Shown here: positions 27,101 through 40,253 of the stretch, one piece after another
How the letters are laid out: every line of letters begins with the position of its first letter
Numbering within the stretch: the first letter of the stretch is position 1
NCBI GenBank assembly: GCA_033980235.1
Contig: CM067070.1
Coordinates: 5,857,544-5,921,543 of the forward strand
Source of the DNA: Diadema setosum
Lineage: Eukaryota > Echinodermata > Echinoidea > Diadematoida > Diadematidae
Direction of reading: 5' to 3'
DNA: 64,000 nt
The notes under the pieces: model-generated
The model's database searches: none
The model's input: the letters and a program-made list of their open reading frames with translations, nothing else
What the model was told of the DNA's origin: nothing
Made by a program: the position numbers and the translations under genes

Positions 27101-30100
27101 GAAATGACATGTACAACTCATCAGCTTTCAGAATATGTAAAGAAAATGAGGGGTCACCGTCCATCCTGACGAGTAAAATCGGATTTAAAATTGGCAGTTT
27201 TTTGGCATTGTTGCACTGTATATCGCCATTGACGCGCGCGCGGAATTTCAACTTTGACGGACCCGTATGACGTCATTTTGAGTGGGATTGACTTGAAACT
27301 TGGTAGAAATATTCCTTGACATTTCAGACATCCGATCAAAGTGAAAAAACGGGAAATTTTCATTGCATATGAGCTGTGCGTGCGTATATGTGCGCGCGCG
27401 TACGCGTCCGTCCGATTTTTTCAATTTTTCAAAAAATGCTCTAAATCTTCTGAAACGTGTGCAAAAAAAATTTGAGCTCGATTTGAGCATACAAATATTT
27501 CAACGCGCGCGTACGCGCACGTTTTAAGAGAAAATATGAATTTTGATTATATGAGTAGAATGCGCTTGACTTGAAATATATGTGACGTAAATTTCATTGA
27601 AAATTTTCATTCCATTAAAGAGATATAATTGAGAATGTGTTTTCATATAATGACGTCATAGTGACGTCACGGTCGACTAATCACTATGATTTTATTAGGA
27701 GGATCGTCTTTGGGACATGATACATGTATGGTATAATTTTGACAATGATAGGAAGAGGACTTTCAAGAGATTAGCGATACACAATTTTTGCCGAGAAAGA
27801 AGAAGAAGAAAAACAAAGAATCAGTACAGATACAGAAGGTGATCCGAGAGGATACTCGGATCACCTAATTATGCAGGCTATGTACCTGTCAGAATTTACG
27901 GACAATTTCCAAATCGCAATCTATTTTTTTTTTTACGACATGATTCTGATTCTCTTGTATTTTTTCAATGAACTCCTGTTAAGAGCATGGGCTTTAAAGT
28001 CAGTGGCACTCCACCGAGAGCAGAATGAAAATAAGAGAAGCCAAACTCTACAGACAGTTGCTAGTGGAGCGATAAGGGAGTGTACACTTCTTTGAAAATT
28101 GTGCTTACTTTTAGTGCCGATTATACACACTGTCCAAAATCCCTAGCACAGAAAATGTTAACTGAGATATCAAGGCCTGTGGGTAATGTGGCATTACTCT
28201 TGAGTCAAATGAGAATGTGCGTGACTAATAGGACTTTTTTTTTTCGTCTTTCTGCATGGGAAAATGCATATTCCTGTTGTTATGTTTTCCCACATGATTT
28301 CGTTTATTTAGTTTGTCTTCCTTTTCAAGAATGATCAGTTATGGACAGATTCTAACAGTGCAGTCTATAAGTTTAAACATTATGTATAACTCAATTCAAA
28401 TGGACTCTCCTAGCCTATCCTAATATTGGAAAGAAAGCAGACACTCTGGAAGGTGTGAACTGAGGAAAAGAGGCTCTGATATACAGGCACCTGGGTCTAT
28501 TCAAGCTGTGCAATGATTGGAACAAAGAACAGGATGTTAAACCACTGGAGAAACAACAATTAAGAGATGATTAGATTAAGCTGAAATTGAGCATGCTTTA
28601 TCAACACATTCTTACGGAAGCTTAAAAGTGCCAACCAGAAGACGAGATAAGAAGACGAGAAGACAGGCTAAATACCGAGAAGTCGAGTTATTGAAACTCG
28701 GCATGTCGACTTGTTTAGGTCAAGAAGACAAGAAGCTGAGTTGTTGAGTCGATTTGTATTGGACGAGAAGACGAGATGATGAGCAGCCGAAACTTGGCAA
28801 GTCGACTTGCTTTGGACAAAAATACAAGATGACGAGTTCTTGGAGCTCGGAATATCGACTTGCTTGGGACAAGAAGTCAAGATGACAAGTTGTTGAAACT
28901 CGGGAAGTCGACTTGTTTGGGACGATAAGACATGATTACGAGTTGTTGAAACTCGGGAAGTCGACTTGTTGGGGACAAGAAGACATGATAACGAGTTGTT
29001 GAAACTCGGGAAGTCGACTTGTTTGGGACAAGAAGTCAAGATGACAAGTTGATGAAACTCGGCAAGTGGACTTGTTTTGTACAAAAAGACATGAAAATGA
29101 GTTGTTGAAACTTGGTAAGTCGACTTGTTTGGGACAAGAAGACATGGTAACGAGTAGTTGGAACTCGACAAGTCGACTTGTATGGGACAAGAAGACAATA
29201 TGATGAGTCGTTGGAACTTAACAAGTCGACTTGCCACATTTCAACAACTCATCATCTTGACTTCTTGTTCCAACCAAGTCCACTTGCCGAGTTCAAAGAA
29301 ATCGACATCTTTGTCTCCTTGTCCCAAACAAGTCAACTTTCTAGCCAAACAAGTCGACTCTCTGATCGAGGTCTAACAACTCTTCATCTTGTTCTGAACA
29401 AGTCGACTTGCCGAGTTTCAAAAACAAATTGTCATCTTGACTTCTCGTCACAAACAAGTGACTATCTCAGTTTCAACAACTTATTATCATGTCTTCTTAT
29501 CCCAAAACAAATCTACTTGCCAAGTTCCAGCAACTCAACATCTTGTTTTCTTGTCCAAAATAAGTTGACTTGCCGAGTTTCAACGACTCGGCATCTTGTT
29601 TTTTGGTCTAAACAAAGCGACTTGTCGACTTTTAACAACTTTTTTTAACAACATTTTGACTTCTTGTCCCAAACAAGTCGACTTTCCGAGTTTCAAAAGC
29701 TCATCATCATGTCTTCTTGTCCCAAACAAGTAAACTTTCCAAGTTCTAAAAACTCAACATCTTGTCTTCTTGTCCAAAATAAGTTGACTTCCCGAGTTTC
29801 AACAACTCGGCATCTTGTTTTCTTGTTCTAAACAAGTCGATTTGCCGAGTTTCAAGAACTTGTCATTTTGACTTCTTGTCCCGAACAAGTCGACTTGCCG
29901 AGTTCCAACAACTCATTATCATGTCTTCTTGACCCAAGTAAGTCAACTTGCCGAGTTACAGAAACTCGGCTTCTCGGTATTTAACTTGTCTTCTCGTCTT
30001 CGTATCTCGTCATCTGGTTGGCACTTTTAAGCTTCCGTACATTCTACAGATGATTAATGCCAAATTTCATTGCAGTGGCATTTATTTATTTCAAAAAAAA

Positions 30101-32509
30101 AATAGTTGAAATTGAAAATTATGGACGAGAAGGGAAAAAAGGACTCTGTGAGAAACACCTAATTACACTTGTCCACCAACAAGTGTTTGGGGGAAAAAAA
30201 ATGCTAAAAACAAAATTTCCAGTTCGCTTTATGATCCCATATCTTAGTAAAATGTAGAGAAAAAAAAATGCTCCTTCAGAAAATATGTAAAGTTCGAGAT
30301 TGGCTTGGTTGACCCATTTCACCTATTTTCAGTCCTAACACAAAATCAGTGCGTGTAGCATTTGTGTGTGTGTGTGTGTCTGTGTGTGTGTGTGTGTGCG
30401 TGTATGTGTGTGTATTGTGATGCACAGTCACAAAATTTAATAAAAGTTATAAAAGTTAAGGAGAAACAAATTGTCTTGAGGTCGAATGTTTCTTTTATGT
30501 TGCTTCCAAATGGATCCATAGTTTTAAGACACACACACACAGACACACACACACACACACATGAACAGACACCTTAGGTATTTAATGAAATATATGGTTA
30601 CGTGTTTTTCGAATGTCCCATGAAGAACTATTGCGTTTCTGGTCAAATCAAGTGGTTTTTGGTTGAGATGTTTCCTGTAGATCTTTTCCCTTTCAACCCT
30701 TTAGTGTGGACTTGGTATCAACGTATGACGAGGAATTAAATATGGTTTATACCTTGTTGGTAAACCGTTCTTACTTCATGTTGGCTTTTTTCTATTTTCA
30801 GGCTTGTGGGGTTTGCTAAACACTTAAGAATCTAGCAGTAGATTCGTATTTTGTGCGTCTTCATTATATTTTCATCATTCTATATTCCTTCTGTGGTTGT
30901 TCTATCCGGTAAGCTGATATTTAAACCAATTCAACAAACTTACTTTGAAAATATAAGCTTTCTAAGCAACAACGGCATCGACGTGGTCGAAACTGGTGCT
31001 TTCTACGGAATTGGTGACAGTCTTGTGGCATTGTAAGTATGGGGAAACGTTTCACTAAAAACAATACATCATATAACCTTCCATCACGAAACCAACAAAA
31101 AAAAAGTCGCCTGACATAGATTGTTTTTTTTTTTTTTTTTTTTTTAGGGCAGATTCAAAAATAGCAGACTTTCAGCTTTATAAATGGTGTATAATTCAAT
31201 TCAAATTGACTTTTCTAACCTATCCCAATACTGGAAAGAAAACACACACTCTGGGGGAAAGTGTGAACTGAGAAAAGTGGCTCTGAGAAAAGGAACTATT
31301 CAAACACTTAATCTTTACAAAGCCGTTCTATTATAGCTGTGCGATGAGTAAAAAAAAAAACAAAAGAAAAACATGATGAAGACCATCATGGCAACAAAAA
31401 ATGAAGAAATTATCAAATTTTGCTGAAATTTAGCACGCAATGTTAACACATTTTGTGGATAATTTATGCTAACCTTCAAAGCAGCGGCTTTATCCTTTCA
31501 AACGTTATTAGAGTTGAAAGTAAAGAATGTGTACAGGGTTTGTAAGAAACGAAAAGCGGGCTCTATAAAAACACACCTACTCACAATATTCTGCAAAAAG
31601 TGTTTGAGAAAAACGGCTAAAAACATAATTTCCTGTTAATTTCATGATCCCAAACTGTAGCATAATGTATTATAGAAGACTTGCTTTTCCGGAAAATATG
31701 AAAAGCCAAGATTGGCTGTTTTAATACATTTCACCTATTTTCAGTATTAACACAAAATCGTGTGACTTTTTGTTGGTTTTGTGATGCACGGTCACATATG
31801 CAAATAATATATATATATATACACTCAGCAAAAAAAAAGTAAGTTCCCCCCTAGCATTTGTGGATATATCTCAAAAAGTATTCAACCGATTTTCATAATT
31901 CAAACGGAAATGGATAAAGAATTTTATTACTCATAACATGAGTGGAAAATCATTGCCACCAGATATCATTATTGGTGTGAAAAAGGCATTTTATGTCAAA
32001 ATGCATGGAAACAAAAGTTGCACTTTAGTAATTTGCAATGACTTTTACACAAATAATCAAACAGTCACTCATGATTCTGAACATTTAAGCATGGGTTATT
32101 ACAAATCACATGGCTTCTACCAATATTTTCATATTGAGAAGGCCTATTGTTCAAAAAGTATGCATTACATCTGTTTAATAGAGAAGCACATTGTACCTGA
32201 AGAAATTCCCGAGAATTACACAATTTAAAAAGATCATTTGATAACGTACATAGAAAATGTATACAATATGCTTCCTATGGCCTAAAGTGCAACTTTTTTT
32301 TTCCATGCATTTTGACATAAAATGCGATTTTTTACACCAATAATGATATCTGGTGTCAATGATATGCCATTCATGTTATGAGTAATGAAATTCCCTATCC
32401 ATTCCCGTTCGAATTATGAACATCCGTAAAATACTTTTTCAGATATATCAAAAAATGTTATGGGGGAACTTACTTTTTTTTTGCTGAGTGTATATATATA
32501 TATATATAT

Positions 32510-32559
<50 letters not shown>

Positions 32560-32810
32560 GAAGAGTTTGTTTGCAAAAACCGATAAGTCCATTTTTGAAG
32601 ATTTCGAAGTATGGGCTATAAAGTACAAAATAATACCTTTTAAATGATATATTGGTCACTACACATAAAGATATATATTTTTGAAGTTATGGCCAAAAGA
32701 AGCAACAATTTTCTTATTATTCTTTTTTATTTTTCTTGACCTTTAATCACAAATATCTCCATTTTGCAAATATGGACATATCGGACTTACTTTTTTTTGC
32801 GAACAAACTC

Positions 32811-32865
<55 letters not shown>

Positions 32866-35800
32866 TATATTAGAAGTCTGTTAAAATTGCAACGTACACG
32901 GGCGTTTAGCTGTGTCACGATCAAATTTTATGACGGAGATAAACGGATAGACCTTTAGATATAATTTGAACTGCATGACCTGTAAGTTTCAGTGAAGAAT
33001 TCTGGCCCCCTAAGACGATATGATTTATAAAGTGATTTCAGATAGTGACGTCATACTGTAGTCTTTAATTCACGCCGGATATGGGCACGTTTGAGGTTTT
33101 AATATAGTTCATGTGTAAATATAGGTTCTCCCGCTCAATTTCAAAATTTTATCACTCAGTTTAATGATAACAATATTGAAATTCGCAATAGTTGTAATCG
33201 CCAATTTAAATTGGAATTGGATTTCATATTTGTTCATTCGATTTAGTTATTCTTTCAAAACGCTTTTCAAATGAGTCATTTACATTTATAGAAAGAGCAC
33301 ACGATTTAACGAATGGTTATTTAATTTCATTTTCTCTCTTTGGAATTTGCTCTTTGTGCAAAACAAAATTCAAATGAGTCACCTGCAATTTAGATAAAGA
33401 GCATGCAGATTAAGGGCCATTCAAAATAGTTTTCCTTAGTTCGAAATAATTATTCTTGAAACAATTTTCAAGAGAGTCATTCACATTTAAACTAGGAGCA
33501 TAAAGGTTAGGAAAGGGGCATTCAAAATCACATGGCAGTATCATAGGTGTTTCTTTAGTCATTCAAAATCACGAAAGAGCAAGCAAGTCTTAAATAAGTG
33601 CATCTGATTTTTAGATGCATCTTACAAGAAAACAGCTATTACAAATGCACATATAGGCATACCAAACTCATGCTCCATCAAACTACGTTCATGAGCAATT
33701 TATCGAGGTAGCTGGCTCCGTTACAATAATGGCAGACAACTGTCCTGTACGATACAGACGCATATCAAATGAGGATAGGAGGCGCCTAATAGACGCATTT
33801 GAGAGCGAAGATAGAGACTCGAGCTTGCCGATAACCTTGGTATCACGAAGTCTTCCGCGAGGTCAATTGTCGCCACCTTCTTGCCAGAAGGTCGAAAAGA
33901 AAAACTTCTAAGAGGCGGAAACACGCACAGCAAAATGGACTAATTGCCATGAACTAATTAGATCACATATGAAAATGAAATGAAATATGTAAAGATGAAA
34001 AGAGAGAAATAACCAAACCAAACTGCCGTTAACAAAATGAAAATATATGAAGAGTTTGTGTGCAAAAAAAGATAAGTCCATATTTGCCAAATGGAGATAT
34101 TTGCGATTAAAGGTCAAGAAAAATACAGAGAATAATAAGAAAAAAAATTGCTTCTTTTGGCCATAACTTAAAAAGAAATGTACCTTTATATCTAGTAACC
34201 AATACAGTACTCTCCGCATAATCGGGTAGGCTCGGGCAGAGCGCTTCTTACCCAATTAAGCGGAGTACCCGATTAACAGGCGAACACTCGTCTCATCATT
34301 CACAATGGACACACACAATGTGTATTTATATGCATTGTACACTGCACCAAACACCTACACTGTATGCATAACACGCGTGCTTGCATTGCACATTACGCAT
34401 ACTTTACACTTGCTCAGTCACGAGTAATAATTTACTCTCTTTTTATGGACCTATATGTCTTCAGAAAACTTTAGAGTTTTGACTATAGACTCCTCGCTAA
34501 CACTCAGGGGTTTCCCGAAATGAACACGTCTATTTGCGTGCACAGGTAACGTAGAACGTCGGGTTACTTTTCGAGAATTGACTGGGGAAATTTTAAAAGC
34601 AAAATTATGGAGCTGGTGCATGGCCTGATTTTCATTGAAAAAAAAATATCGTGTTGTGAAAGTTGTTGCGGAGCAAGGGGGAGCGCAAGTGTGTTCAACT
34701 CCTGTCTGTCTATGCGATTGTGAGTGCCAGCTACATGTGTAATGTTCGTTTACGTGTGGCAAGATTAGTCGGTACGTGTACATTGTGTTTTCATGTTTAA
34801 TCACTCCCCAAATGACCGGTTTTCTTTGTAAATTAATCAGAGAATGCGATTAGCAGTGGAAAATTTGACATACATGATTTCTTGAAGTGTTATATGCCAT
34901 AAAATGTTGGTAGAAATTAGATAAGAAGAAAATTATTTACCCGTTTATGCGGAGAGGTATCCCGATTATCAGGTAGTTTTAATGTGCATTGGAACTGACT
35001 CTGACATTACTACCCAATTGAACGGAGTACCCGTTTAAGCGATACCCGATTACGCGGAGAGTACTGTATATCATTTAAAAGGTATCATTTTGTACTTTAT
35101 GACAGAGACCGTACTTCAAAATCTTCAAAGATGGACTTATCGTTTTTTGCAAACAAACTCTTCATATCATTGCAAAGCTTTTCAAGAGAAATAATACTTT
35201 TTATAGACATGATTAAATAGATTATAGATAATAGAAAAAAAAAACAAATCAAAAAAGAAAAAATCATTACAATAAAATAACGAATCATTAAAATGAATCC
35301 CCCAAAATGAAATTGAGTGCCCAAGCAGGCTCCTCAGGCCTACTTTTTTTTCTAATTTGAATGCATGAGTATCAAAATCCATTCCAGAGCATCTGAAATT
35401 GCAAGTACGTTCACGATTTTGTATGCATGTTAATTAATTGTTTTGCTCTAAAGATAAGTCGAATGCTGAAAACATTAAAATCAAATGCTCTGATATGAAA
35501 ATAATTTGTACATTAAATCATTTAAATGCTCATAAGTTAAATCGCGTGCCGCCAAATGAATTCCATTGCCTAAATTTTAATCTTGAAAGACCAATATCGA
35601 TCGTTTGACGTCAGTGCGTGAATTTGAATGCACTTTAATTGATTTGAGAGACAAAAATATCAAACAGAGCGGGAAAACCTATATCAAGCAGTCCCCATAA
35701 TTTTGCGTCTTCGTCTTCAGTCGAAACCTGCGATAAGTTTGAGAGCTATATTAGAATGAGTTCGGTTTACGAAATGTATGTTTAAATCTAATTTAATCTA

Positions 35801-38800
35801 ATTACAATTTCGATAGGTTCATCCTTGGAAGTGTCAACTTTAAAGATAATAATCAATTTTGATACCTCAAAAGTTTCCCTGAATTTCCTTGTCTTAGTTT
35901 GTGTTTCAGGTTAAAGTACCTTTCATACTAACACTGTTAGACTTATTCACCCCAAAGTGTTCTAATGTCTTTGTAATCATACGATAATGGTTTCGTACCA
36001 GAGCCGCCCCCGTACGGCGGCGAGGTAGTACACGTATTGTAAGAAACCAGTATTGCATGATAACTGCGACCAGCAGCGTGCAGTCCCATACGCATACAGT
36101 AGCTAACTGCGACCAGCTGCAGGCCCATACGCATAGCGTAATGGGGCATCGCATTCTGGCATTCAGGATCATGACAGATTTAGTATCGCGGGCAAATATC
36201 AACTTTAAAATCCAAAAATTTCTTCAATTTGAAGACTTACCAATTAAGTTGAAATATTGAAAACAGGCTTCGGGCAACGTTTGGTTCTGGCAATAGTCCC
36301 TTTCTGTTCGAATTGATGACTGAATGTGACTCGGTTGAGAGGACCTTGGGAGAGCTGCATACACTAAATACCACGGCAAGCGCATGCGCACATAGACATC
36401 TATCCGTTCATGGATTTGAAATTTGTGCGCATGTGATGTGTGGGCATGCGCTGGCCGTACATTGTAGTATTCAGTGTAGCTCTCCCAAGGTCCTCTTGAC
36501 CGAGTCACATTCAGTCATCAATTCGAACAAAAAGGGACTATTGGCAGAACCAAACGTTGCCCGAAGCCTGTTGTCAATACTTCAACTTAATTGGTAAGTC
36601 TTCAAATTGAAGAAATTATCTGTCATGATCCTGAATGCTACTAATGCGAAAACCCTTTACGCTATGCGTATGGGGCTGCTGGTCGCAGTTAATTGCATGA
36701 TTACTAAGACATGAGAGCACTTTGGGGCGAGTAAGTCTCACAGTGTTATAGTTATATGAAAGGTTCTTTTAATAACCTGAAACACAAACTAAGACAAGGA
36801 AATTCAGGGAAACTTTTGAGGTACCAAAACTTTATATTATCTTTAACTCAATGATAAACATTACCCCATTTTATCATCATTACCCCTTTGCTGTTGTGTT
36901 TTTTTTTTTTTTTTTTGGCCTAAGCATTACGTTATACGTATTGTACATAAGCACATTCCTGTATTTTGTTGTTGTTATTTCAGTACGTACTATTTGTACA
37001 AATCACGAGCTAAATAATTTCCACGTCTTCCCCTTTTGACAGGGATCTGTCAAGCAATAGAATCATGAAGCTTGAGCAATATACATTCCATGGCCTCCAT
37101 AACCTCTTATGGCTGTGAGTATGGTTTTCCGTTATTTTGTGCGTGTTTTTTTTTTGTCTTTGTATTTCTCGCAGCCTCCTTTTCCTATGATTATATCGAA
37201 GTAGTATATAACATACATGAATATCAATAATATGTATATTATATGTTGTATCAAATATGCACTTCCGTTCAACTGGATTGAAGAAATCAGGAGATTTGGA
37301 AAGAGTTTACTCTCTTTTCAGGTACAATTATTTCAGTTTTAGTAAGCACAATCCTTTAAGCTGGCATATTTTTTTTATTTCATCTAATTAGTCAATTCTA
37401 TGCGGTTGCGTAATAAGTAAATAATAAATCAGGAGTACATTTAAAAACACCCCATGATCATGTTTGGTTGGTATCAAATTCTAAATGAATGCTTGTTCCA
37501 CAGACAATAACGGATGGAACAGCGTACATAAAATGATTGTAGATTGTCAAAGTTTGCTTGTATTCTTACTTTATATTTTCCATTGATTATTTCTTTATTT
37601 TTTTTGTTATTTGTTTGCTATTTGGTTTTATTGATTAAAGCATACAATTTAACAATCTTATATAATCATCAAAAGAGAAAAAAAAAAGAAACATGTTTCC
37701 ACAACAAATGACTTTATTCGCGAATAAGATTTTCGGTAAATGTATGGCCTAGGTGTGCGTCTGTCCGTGTTTGACTATTCTTTATGGTAACGTTTGCATT
37801 AAAGTTTTTACCATCAAAGCAGTGAAGAAAGTGAAGAGTGTGTAAAAGGTTTGAAAAAAAGAAAAGGGCACTCCGGGACACACCTAATCACACTATTCTA
37901 CAAAATGTTTTCTAGAAAAGCTATTAAAAATACAATTGCCACTTTTTTATTGATCTCGAATGTTTTTGCCTGATATTAATACAATTGCATACATTTGAAC
38001 ACATTTTTTGCACGTGGTTTTTTAACATAAGGACGTTGTCAAAAAACCGTATTTCGGAAATTAGACGACGGGCGTTCAGTGGCTTGGACCTCCTGCTCTT
38101 GTAAGTATTCGTAATCTGCAAACTACATTTTCATGTTTTCTGAGCAAGTCAATGTTAATTCATTACAAGGTATATTATTTACACGCTGTATCTACCCCAA
38201 GTTCAAATATCGGAGATTGTTACCGTGGTTTGCTTGATATTACCATTATCGTATTGATGAGTAGTTTGGTAGCATCGTGTCTATTGCAGTGTAATATGAA
38301 AATGTGTTGTGTTATGTTTTCTTTTTATTCCATTCAGTTTGTATATTCAACTTTCTCAAACTGAAACAGAAGTACTGTAGTTCCATTTATGTTGTGGTCA
38401 TTTGAATGCCATTAGTGCACAAAATTGAAATAAAAACAATCATTTGAATGATGTTATTCCGGGATAGCTTTTTCTTTCATCAATGCCAATGATGTTCATT
38501 GTTGAATGTGTTTTGTCCGTAAATGAATTAATAATATATGCCCGTTTTGCCTTCAAATACAGGGACCTTTCGGACAATCGTATTCAAATAATTAGTGGCT
38601 TGGAGTTTTATGGTGTCAACCGAATTTCCTGGTTGTAAGTATAACGTGAATAGCTTCGAAATCATTATAAACAGTACCTTAAGTAATTCATGTGAAGTCC
38701 CCCTTTTAACTGTTCATTTTGTTTCATGTTGTTATCTATTCTTCATCATGGAAACTTTTCTTCACTGTAGATTAAAAAATCTACTCTCTTTTGATTTTTT

Positions 38801-40210
38801 TTTTCATGTGAGCGGAACACATCGTGGAGGATGCGGGGTTATGCTTTATAAGTTTGGTATGCCAGATATAAAATTCCACCTGTTGTTCAAATAAAATGAC
38901 GAACTACGATCATGTACTAAGCAATGTACAGACGCTAAAGAGCACAAGAAAAAAAAAATATTCTGCATTCTTTTTCCTTTTTTTCCAACGAAAGGTTCCT
39001 TTTGCGGAATGACATTTCATCATTCGACTTCAGCGCTTCTAACAGCCTTATGCTGGAAGTATTGTAAGTATTCCAGCTGCGTTTTTTTAGCCAGTGTAGG
39101 ATTCGCATATATTGAGCTTTTTTTTATTATGTAGTCAATACATAGTTAATATTTTATAAAGGATTTACTGAAAAGACACAAACAATCCCACTATATTTCC
39201 AAGTGGGATTTAACACATTCCTGCTTTTCCGTAAAAAACAAACAAACAAACAAACAAACCTCTGGACAGTTCGAAGAAGCATGGGGATTTTAAAGATTCA
39301 TCTTAGGCTGTATAATTATCTTGTTTTACGTGTACACGAATCTTAGAATATTATGCATTTGAATAGCGTAATGAATAATGCTGTTTTAATTTGTGGCGAG
39401 CGAACTTAAACACTACAATTCATTAGGTTGGCTTGCTAAACAATTTTTAACGATGAATACGCAGGAGAAATGCAGCAGAAAAGTAAATATATTTCTCTAT
39501 TGTATAATAGATGATTGTTTCATTTTCAATTCATCAAATTAGATAATGCAATAAATGTGTTGTACTGATTCCTAACAATTTCTAAAATTGCAGCAAGTTT
39601 CCTTTTTTTTCTATCTTGAAATAGTACATAGTGACTGATTCTACTTTAACTGAATTGAAACACAGGGATCTGTCGCAAAACCGCATTACTTCACTAGCGA
39701 ATGCAGCATTCAAGGGGGTGGACAGTGTTCTAATGCTGTAAGTGAGCCTGCTTGCTTGATTCATTTATTTTTTTCACATCCAGACGCAGGACACAGCTAT
39801 GTGCATGAAAATGGTATTTGCATAATATTATATATGATATGTAAAAGCTATAAATTACAACAAGAAGTCCTTGTCAAGCTGTGCCTATAGGAAGATGGTC
39901 TCCTGCATTCTAATTTTCTTTACATCGTATTTGAAGTGTTTGTTCTGTCATTCCACCTGTGATATGACATGGATTTATGTGTTTACTTTCTACGTTTTTT
40001 CCTACAATAGTATTCTGTATAACATATTGAAAAAATATGATTCATATCATTATGTTAACTCTTTAGTAAATTATGTTCTTCTGTACTGAAAATTAAATGC
40101 ACTCATAAAGCTGAACTGAAGTGAAGAAGGAAACCAATTATTGTTACAGGACGTTTAAACACGTATAATCTTGATCTCGGATTATGCATGAATTATCCAG
40201 CTGGAAACCA

Positions 40211-40253
<43 letters not shown>

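Larger units (their letters stand above)
33120..35684. mobile_element. Outer DNA transposon with transposase remnant, hosting two nested insertions
   Basis: ATAGGTTCTCCCGCTC at the left mirrors GAGCGGGAAAACCTAT at the right. Subterminal degenerate repeats (TTCAAATGAGTCA near 33268 and 33371, a relative near 33469; AAATGCTC types near 35490) lie inside both ends. It carries the transposase fragment at 33731-33931 and the interrupted MITE C at 34047-35165. The pairing of the ends was judged by eye. Confidence 0.5.

Noticed and set aside
28668..29648. Long periodic ORFs with SRLPEFQQL-like repeats
   Set aside because: Shadows of the ~57-bp units in the foldback; both strands and several frames are similarly open.
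28613..30038. CRISPR array
   Set aside because: Repeats are imperfect, adjacent and palindromic over the whole element, and the DNA is clearly eukaryotic.
36313..36597. 94-residue ORFs on both strands
   Set aside because: They arise from the arms of the 1-kb palindrome.
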